The notes beneath the pieces were generated by a model. That model had not been told where the DNA came from. It did not search any database and saw nothing but the letters and a program-made list of their open reading frames with translations. From a virus, in IMG/VR virus record IMGVR_UViG_3300047378_000084, positions 1 to 36,408 of that record: a stretch of 36,408 bases of DNA; one strand, written 5' to 3'. The first letter of the stretch is position 1; each line of letters starts with the position of its first letter. Positions 35,801-36,408 of the stretch are shown piece by piece. Made by a program: the position numbers and the translations under genes.

Positions 35801-36408
35801 ACTTCTTTAAAATAAAGCTAGGCTCTCTTTCCATCCCAGTTTCAAGTAAGGCCCTAAACTCATTTACTTTTACGTTAGTGTTAATCAAGCCTAAGCGCAA
35901 ATACTTCTCATACGCAGCATCAAGAGCCTCATCTCCACCCTGAAGAATACTATTGCTTAGATTACGTATAGACTTCAAGCCCTTACTAGAGAAAGGGTTT
36001 AATCCATTAGCAACGCCAAACTGAGCACCACCTAAAAAGTTACGAATATGCGTTACATGGTTCAGTACGGTCTTCATCTGCTGTGAAAAACCTTTAGCAG
36101 TTGAAAAGTTTTGCAGCAATACAGCTAAAGGATTGGTGCCTTCCATCACGCTAGAAAACATTTCTTCTTTACGTTCTAAAGCCTGTAACATCTCAGGGGT
36201 AGTGTACTTACCATCCAATATTGAGTTAGTGTCTTTAATCTTTTCGGTGTTACGTCCTGACTCTTTTGAAGTAAGATAACCACCAGACTTACCAAGGTCA
36301 TTAAACTGTCTATAAAAGTTATTTACCTCATAAACTCTAGAAGCCTTGGCGACAGATAGAACAATACTTTCAGACGGAGAAGTTACTTCGCCCAGTAAAG
36401 CTCTTATT
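32850..36408 (-). CDS. Very large internal virion protein, C-terminal part (runs off right edge)
   Basis: The frame is open from the right edge (codons start at 36407) to the TAA at 32852-32850, so at least 1,185 residues are here and the true start is outside. A TTG at 36218 is only an internal candidate. The N-terminal half is helical (NFSTAKGFSQQMKTVLNHVT; GMRQVDAGARSFLRGAENIY). A loop region has the repeat DPLRRLGFKGGGE and DPLRRLGFVPGGT, and many GG-V/K stops (KAKGGEV, FEGGGKV). The C-terminus ends in a basic KRKRNV. No lytic enzyme motif is visible in this part. Size, helix content and place before the endolysin fit an ejection protein like T7 gp16 or its marine counterparts. Confidence 0.75.
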   Translation of the reverse strand, partial: IRALLGEVTSPSESIVLSVAKASRVYEVNNFYRQFNDLGKSGGYLTSKESGRNTEKIKDTNSILDGKYTTPEMLQALERKEEMFSSVMEGTNPLAVLLQNFSTAKGFSQQMKTVLNHVTHIRNFLGGAQFGVANGLNPFSSKGLKSIRNLSNSILQGGDEALDAAYEKYLRLGLINTNVKVNEFRALLETGMEREPSFILKKLQGLKYSEDIPGMRQVDAGARSFLRGAENIYMATDDFYKINAFGNELATLKKAFPDQADDVLEIKAAQIVQDTIPNYDKVPKGIKALRDMPVGNFVSFPAEIARTSYKIVKQASEEINSGNSVLRNRGLKRLAGFSTAAIGFNEASKASMDLMGWSEEEQRAHTDLAEGAFNKDSNKIWRMDEDGQIYFVDTRFLDSYEFVKRPILIAMDRINEGALRGDDLDEALFEAAKDTAVSLLEPFASQEMITEAILNSGIKYKNGYIDEAEFLGDVLQTFVPGSATSIQRYVEALNEEPNRYTGEPRNAENELMANMTGVRFTKYDPELNLSFAVRDYNRIEDANRSKKFLYDTDPEQYIQEYKDQQKSVYAAQQDLFKLVNAYTTLYGYQEAMNVLQDNGISRSTAASLVKGQFTATRPRGDVLTVEMYNSLKKVNPETARKKVLEYRDSLSNVRAELNGSSLYTPDYKLDTSTDTYREGKAKGGEVLDVPNVPREPDQRIDKMTGLPYDQQAGTAFVDEEDPLRRLGFKGGGEVDPLRRLGFVPGGTVIARGLRDLFTPTKTVGREGAKRVVQDPDKPVVMTQTEELEETLDPRMGRAMEAETASSVMPAPGKFFDPESRGYKGDKFVEGMTGAGIEVDLEFGNYIGMAGKPKDISNQTVQNLFVTARTAEKLSSGSNKSVARVNEYDGENLTLAQMKENYKKATGVKSPQTVRTNLLQPEKFRIIEDGKEGRLDNPIVAVEGRGSEHFYTLDTQFVGPVRMNRMTRKGKDGKVPQPNLRPETVGDIVLGDIIGTIKVGKKTHPLYDYIEVDGTPSLPEGVTKREKFNQGGFHTGYGSPEYSSFAEAAGYEYGSSTAEDIDTLERQIKQRYFTDRGIPLTKSEVKQQLKEEVVSRAGLPVTLVQRDAQDLIKERIASELSSRLPLDVGVQGDDYSLSKTFRDDEGSFLSMGASTNSGDPQFNLSFRKNFEGGGKVLTALKRKRNV

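Noticed and set aside
1-36408. Closing the window as a complete circular genome
   Set aside because: The edge reading frames do not join and would give truncated late proteins.

Overview
The window is a piece of a lytic, T7-like (autographivirus-style or related podovirus) dsDNA phage genome, probably infecting a Gram-negative, likely marine, bacterium. The evidence is a T7-type replication set (gp2.5-like ssDNA-binding protein, fused primase-helicase, family A DNA polymerase, endonuclease I, gp1.7-like DUF3310 protein) combined with class I ribonucleotide reductase and MazG. The small basic proteins, the 3TM holin and the fibre style are of a kind I associate with marine phages. No integrase, repressor-integrase module, tRNA, CRISPR array or insertion sequence was seen. 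No RNA polymerase gene is visible; strong sigma70-like promoters suggest that host RNA polymerase is used.

Layout. The genome is organised around a divergent control region at about 12,986-13,813. Leftward (minus strand) from there lies the packaging and virion module: small terminase, large terminase, portal, a small gene that overprints the portal tail, a 435-aa acidic virion-type protein, scaffold, major capsid protein, a terminator, three tiny genes, an adaptor-like protein, a nozzle-like tail protein and a tail fibre that runs off the left edge. Rightward (plus strand) are the early genes: a block with five copies of a palindromic intergenic repeat (about 13.4-15.8 kb), a small DNA methyltransferase-like protein, about a dozen tiny overlapping genes (16.6-19.5 kb), the replication and recombination genes (19.5-26.3 kb), and nucleotide metabolism (nrdA, mazG, nrdB; 26.4-30.3 kb). 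From 36,408 back to 30,544 the minus strand resumes with a very large virion protein that enters from the right edge, then an M15 endolysin, a 3TM holin, a membrane-anchored protein, and a string of tiny, lysine-rich genes. These meet the early genes tail-to-tail at about 30,550.

Both edges cut minus-strand late genes, and the two broken reading frames do not join. The late operon therefore most likely continues through sequence missing from this window (circularly permuted map), and the complete genome is larger than 36.4 kb.

How it works together. The two near-consensus promoters fire back to back. The early transcript makes host-takeover proteins, then DNA synthesis machinery fed with deoxynucleotides by host DNA breakdown (endonuclease I, Cas4/RecB-like nuclease) and ribonucleotide reduction. 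The late transcript makes capsid, tail and lysis functions. Tight ATGA, TAATG and TTGA overlaps couple translation nearly throughout. The features most worth a second look are the palindromic repeat family and AAGCTT-rich region by the control locus, the near-leaderless small-terminase promoter, the gene overprinted on the portal tail, and the DNA-binding-like extension on the large terminase.
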